From assembly GCA_029562045.1 (NCBI GenBank), contig JAKQWJ010000293.1, forward strand, positions 1 through 8,197: 8,197 nt of DNA, given 5' to 3'. A program made the position numbers and the translations under genes. Shown here piece by piece: positions 6,018 to 8,197 of this stretch. Position 1 is the first letter of the stretch. Every line of letters begins with the position of its first letter. Below the pieces are notes generated by a model, which saw nothing but the letters and a program-made list of their open reading frames with translations, had not been told where the DNA came from and ran no database searches. This stretch comes from Spirochaetota bacterium. Its GTDB lineage: Bacteria > Spirochaetota > Spirochaetia > DTKZ01.

Positions 6018-6869
6018 ATGGGAAAGAACCTCTTTGCGGCCGCGGTGGTGGCGGCGCTTCTCCTCGGATCTCCCCCCCCCGCCGAAGCGGAGAAGGCCCA
6101 GGGGGGCTGGACCCTGGCGCAGAGTCTGGGGGGGGCGATCAATCCCCTGGCGGCGGAGTATGCGGTCAGGGTTTTCCGCACCCGGCCCCTTTTTCCCGGC
6201 AGGGCGGGCCGACTCTGGGAGTCGGCGCGGATCGAAGCGGGTTTCCATAACGCCCTGACCCCCGCCTACGACACCTTCTCGGTCTTTGTCCTGGTGGAGC
6301 CCGCGGCGGTCTTCGATCTCCATCTGTCCGCGGGGGTCCGGGGCTACTACGACCTCTTCGGCTTCGGCTACACCCCCCTGGCGGGCTTCGACGCCCCCTT
6401 CGACGCTTCCACCCGGCGGAACCTGGACCGGTCCGGGGAGGCGGGGTTCCGCTACTCCGCGACCCCCACCCTGAAGGGGGCTCTGGGGCCCCTTCTTTTC
6501 TCCCATTCCGCCGGATTCGTGCTGCTGGACATGCGGGGGGCGGACACGGCAGAGGACCATTACTTCGAACCGGTTTCCAACGCCATTCTGGCCAGGTTCG
6601 GCGGCTACCTGTCCAACGACAGTCTTCTGGCCTATGACTTCGGAGGAGGTTTTCTGGGGGGGCTGGCCCACAGCTTTCTGTTCGTGCCCGCCTCCTCCTA
6701 TGTCTCCCAGAAGATCCTGGCGGTCTGCCGGGTCTCCCTCCCCATGGGGGAGAGGGTCGATTTTTCCGCCGCCTTTCTGGGGGGGGTCTTTCTGCGGGAC
6801 CGTTACCATTCCTACCGGGACGGCACGGTTCATCTCGCCGCCCAGGGGGGCATGAGGGTGAGGCTTTGA
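6018..6869 (+). CDS. Predicted secreted outer-membrane beta-barrel-like protein
   Basis: The 283-aa protein has a Sec signal peptide: Lys3, a hydrophobic core at residues 5-17, and a likely cleavage after Ala-Glu-Ala at 22-24. The mature part shows short alternating stretches that look like amphipathic beta-strands (for example 69-76, 86-94, 97-111, 161-171, 186-197, 247-260, 268-283). It is rich in Gly, Phe and Tyr, and the last strand ends Arg-Val-Arg-Leu rather than the usual terminal aromatic. An outer-membrane barrel or periplasmic beta protein is the most likely reading; I do not recognise a named family. The ATG at 6018 is chosen because the signal peptide begins there, although it has no Shine-Dalgarno sequence. 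The gene is rich in homopolymers (C9 at 6072-6080, G8 at 6128-6135, G8 at 6779-6786). It stands alone, preceded by the 20-bp array and followed by a hairpin. Confidence 0.75.
   Translation: MGKNLFAAAVVAALLLGSPPPAEAEKAQGGWTLAQSLGGAINPLAAEYAVRVFRTRPLFPGRAGRLWESARIEAGFHNALTPAYDTFSVFVLVEPAAVFDLHLSAGVRGYYDLFGFGYTPLAGFDAPFDASTRRNLDRSGEAGFRYSATPTLKGALGPLLFSHSAGFVLLDMRGADTAEDHYFEPVSNAILARFGGYLSNDSLLAYDFGGGFLGGLAHSFLFVPASSYVSQKILAVCRVSLPMGERVDFSAAFLGGVFLRDRYHSYRDGTVHLAAQGGMRVRL
6072..6080 (+). repeat. C9 homopolymer in the signal-peptide coding region
   Basis: Nine consecutive C bases encode Pro19-Pro20-Pro21, just before the predicted signal-peptide cleavage site. A one-base slip would destroy the entire mature protein, the geometry seen at known contingency loci. 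Whether this tract really varies is not shown by the sequence. Confidence 0.8.
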
Positions 6870-6923
6870 GTGAACCCGGGAAGGCCCGAACCCGGGTCCG
6901 AACGGAGTCGGGGCGCCTCTTCC

Positions 6924-6954
6924 GGAGGAGTCCGGCGCGGCGGCCGGACCCTCC
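6924..6954 (+). terminator. Strong hairpin downstream of the secreted-protein gene
   Basis: GGAGG-(A)-GTCCGG at 6924-6935 pairs with CCGGACCCTCC at 6944-6954: an 11-bp stem with one bulged A and an 8-nt loop, starting 55 nt after the stop at 6869. No T-tract follows, so it is not a canonical intrinsic terminator. It could instead protect the 3' end or assist another termination mode. Confidence 0.45.
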
Positions 6955-6993
6955 CGCTTCCGGCCGCTCCCTGCCGGGAGATTCAGGAAAACA

Positions 6994-7011
6994 ATTGAGA
7001 ATTTTCACAAT
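6994..7011. promoter_or_regulatory. 18-bp operator-like dyad in an AT-rich patch
   Basis: ATTGAGAATTTTCACAAT is an inverted repeat of ATTG(A/T)GAA half-sites around a 2-bp TT centre, with one mismatched pair. It lies within about 45 bp of AT-rich sequence (about 6981-7024) that contrasts sharply with its GC-rich surroundings and ends at the ribosome site of the reductase gene. A repressor or activator site within the promoter is likely. The CRP pattern (TGTGA-N6-TCACA) does not fit because the spacing is too short. I could not place -35 and -10 hexamers convincingly. Confidence 0.5.
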
Positions 7012-7023
7012 CTTATCAGCAAC

Positions 7024-7029
7024 AGGAGA
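7024..7029 (+). promoter_or_regulatory. Shine-Dalgarno site for the aldo/keto reductase gene
   Basis: AGGAGA lies 6 nt before the ATG at 7036 and supports that start. An ATG at 7031 reads only ATG-GAA-TGA and is ignored. Confidence 0.8.
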
Positions 7030-7035
7030 GATGGA

Positions 7036-8022
7036 ATGAAGCAGATGCAGATCGGAAAATCGGGAATCACCGCCTCCGCCGTGGGGATGGGGGCCTGGGC
7101 CATCGGCGGGGACAGCCAGTGGGGGCCCAGCGACGACTCCGAATCAATCCGGGCCATTCATCGGGCCAGAGAGCTTGGGGTGAGCCTGCTGGACACGGCG
7201 CCGGTTTACGGTCTCGGCCACAGCGAGGAGGTGGTGGGAAAGGCCCTGAAGGGCCGGCGGAAGGATTACATCCTGGCCACCAAATGCGGACTGCGCTGGG
7301 ACATCGACGAGGGCACCGTTCTGATGGAGCGGGACGGGGTGACCATCCGCCGCAACGCCCGGCCGGAGAGGATCGCCGAGGAGATCGAGCGGAGCCTCCG
7401 CCAGCTGCAGACCGATTATATCGATATCTACATCGTGCACTGGCAGGCCATGCCTGACTTCCCGGTTCCCATCTCCGATACCATGGGGGCCCTGATGGAT
7501 CTGAAGAAGCAGGGCAAGATCCGGGCCGTCGGGGCTTCCAACCTGGACCGGGACCAGTTTCTGGAGTACGTGAAGCACGGACAGCTGGATCTGATCCAGG
7601 AGAAGTACAGTATGCTGGACCGGACGGTGGAGGCGAAGTTCTTCGACCTCTGCGACAGGCACCAGGTCTCCTTTCAGGCGTACTCCCCGCTGGAGCGGGG
7701 GATCCTGACGGGGAAGTACAAGGTGGGGACTCCGGTCAACATGGGGCTGGCCCGCTCCAAGATAAAATGGTTCGAGAAGGACAATCTTCCCCGGATCGTG
7801 GCTCTTGCCGACAGGTGGCGGCCCCTCTGCGAAAAATACGCCTGCCCCATGACCCAGCTGGTCATCGCCTGGACCGCCGCCCAGGGGAACGGGAAAAACG
7901 TCAACGTCCTGGTGGGGGCCCGGACCATCCCGCAGATCGAGGAGAACGCCTACGGCGGCTCCATCGAACTGGACCCGGCGGACATAGCCTCCATGCGCCG
8001 GGATGTGGAGGCCTTCTCCTGA
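7036..8022 (+). CDS. Aldo/keto reductase family oxidoreductase
   Basis: The 328-aa length and sequence fit the aldo/keto reductase family, an NADPH-dependent (beta/alpha)8 barrel. The catalytic tetrad is in place: Asp53 and Tyr58 in LLDTAPVYG, Lys83 in LATKCG, and His135 in IDIYIVHW. Other hallmarks are the family signature KIRAVGASN (161-169), AYSPLERGILTGKY (215-228), and the C-terminal nucleotide-binding segment GARTIPQIEENA (294-305). It resembles the bacterial IolS/YghZ-like groups more than the classical aldose reductases. The substrate is unknown; the family reduces aldehydes and ketones, sugars included, in the cytosol. The gene appears to be a single transcription unit with its own AT-rich upstream region and dyad, so regulated expression is plausible. 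No residues of the tetrad are missing and no frameshift is seen. Confidence 0.95.
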   Translation: MKQMQIGKSGITASAVGMGAWAIGGDSQWGPSDDSESIRAIHRARELGVSLLDTAPVYGLGHSEEVVGKALKGRRKDYILATKCGLRWDIDEGTVLMERDGVTIRRNARPERIAEEIERSLRQLQTDYIDIYIVHWQAMPDFPVPISDTMGALMDLKKQGKIRAVGASNLDRDQFLEYVKHGQLDLIQEKYSMLDRTVEAKFFDLCDRHQVSFQAYSPLERGILTGKYKVGTPVNMGLARSKIKWFEKDNLPRIVALADRWRPLCEKYACPMTQLVIAWTAAQGNGKNVNVLVGARTIPQIEENAYGGSIELDPADIASMRRDVEAFS

Positions 8023-8050
8023 GATGATGGTTTCCCCGGGGGGACGGCCG

Positions 8051-8194
8051 GCCGCCCCTCGGGGGCCCGGCCTGCGGACGCCTGGGGGAGGCTTGGCACT
8101 CAGGAGAGGCGCGGCCCCCTGGGGGCCATTGTCCAGCCCCGGGGCACGCGCTGCCGCCCCTCGGGGGCCCGGCCTGCGGACGCCTGGGGGAGGC
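8051..8194. repeat. Two identical 42-bp direct repeats with 102-bp period, at window edge
   Basis: Positions 8051-8092 and 8153-8194 are identical over 42 bp and are separated by 60 bp (8093-8152). The left part of each copy can fold (CCCC-TC-GGGG), and the spacer holds a separate hairpin GGCCCCC-T-GGGGGCC at 8113-8127. The three bases left in the window after the second copy (GCG) do not match the spacer start (TTG), but AGGCGCG also occurs in the spacer, so the order of elements to the right may differ. All three forward frames are open here, so openness says nothing about coding. Confidence 0.92.
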
Positions 8195-8197
8195 GCG

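Noticed and set aside
4754..6250. A 498-aa open frame on the + strand
   Set aside because: It is antisense to the mutase, crosses the non-coding 20-bp array and overlaps the secreted-protein gene out of frame. Its Pro/Gly/Arg-rich product is typical of shadow frames in GC-rich DNA.
6994..7011. The dyad as a CRP/FNR-type site
   Set aside because: The TGAGA and TCACA arms are 4 bp apart instead of 6, so the geometry does not match.
8024..8197. A short gene beginning ATGATG just after the reductase stop
   Set aside because: All three forward frames are open through this GC-rich repeat. The only ribosome-like site (8006-8011) is too far from the ATG, and the product would be repeat-derived.

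Overview
The window is GC-rich throughout, with G or C at most third codon positions. It looks like chromosomal DNA from a diderm (outer-membrane) bacterium. The evidence is a lipoprotein signal peptide with a Leu-Val-Leu-Ser-Cys lipobox and a secreted protein with beta-barrel-like strands. A GC-rich spirochaete would fit, but that is an impression from the lipobox and protein style, not a demonstration. I see no mobile-element, phage, rRNA, tRNA or CRISPR genes.

Layout. Positions 2-2083 (+) hold the 3' part of a long gene of unknown function. It opens with in-frame 21-bp (heptad) tandem repeats, and its true start lies left of the window. Its stop overlaps by 4 bp the start of a 528-aa lipoprotein with a PQQ/BamB-type beta-propeller (2080-3666, +), so the two form a translationally coupled pair. 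A sugar-phosphate mutase of the phosphoglucomutase/phosphomannomutase family (3683-5650, -) converges on the pair with a gap of only 16 bp. Next comes a gene-free stretch (5651-6017) holding eight mosaic copies of a 20-bp repeat. It ends in a -10-like TATACT placed so that the downstream gene (6018-6869, +), a predicted secreted beta-barrel protein, may be read from a leaderless mRNA. A hairpin follows (6924-6954), then an AT-rich patch with an 18-bp operator-like dyad (6994-7011) ahead of an aldo/keto reductase gene (7036-8022, +). The right end is a GC-rich repeat zone with two identical 42-bp copies 102 bp apart.

How it fits together. The first two genes are probably one operon concerned with the cell envelope. 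The mutase and the reductase are metabolic enzymes with no visible functional link to them. The most unusual property of the window is its density of short tandem repeats. There are four unrelated families (units of 21, 18, 20 and 102 bp), plus C9 homopolymer tracts inside the two genes for exported proteins. In-gene units are multiples of three; the 20-bp promoter-side unit is not. This suggests a genome in which repeat-number change may tune protein length and envelope-gene expression. That is inference and would need comparison between strains.
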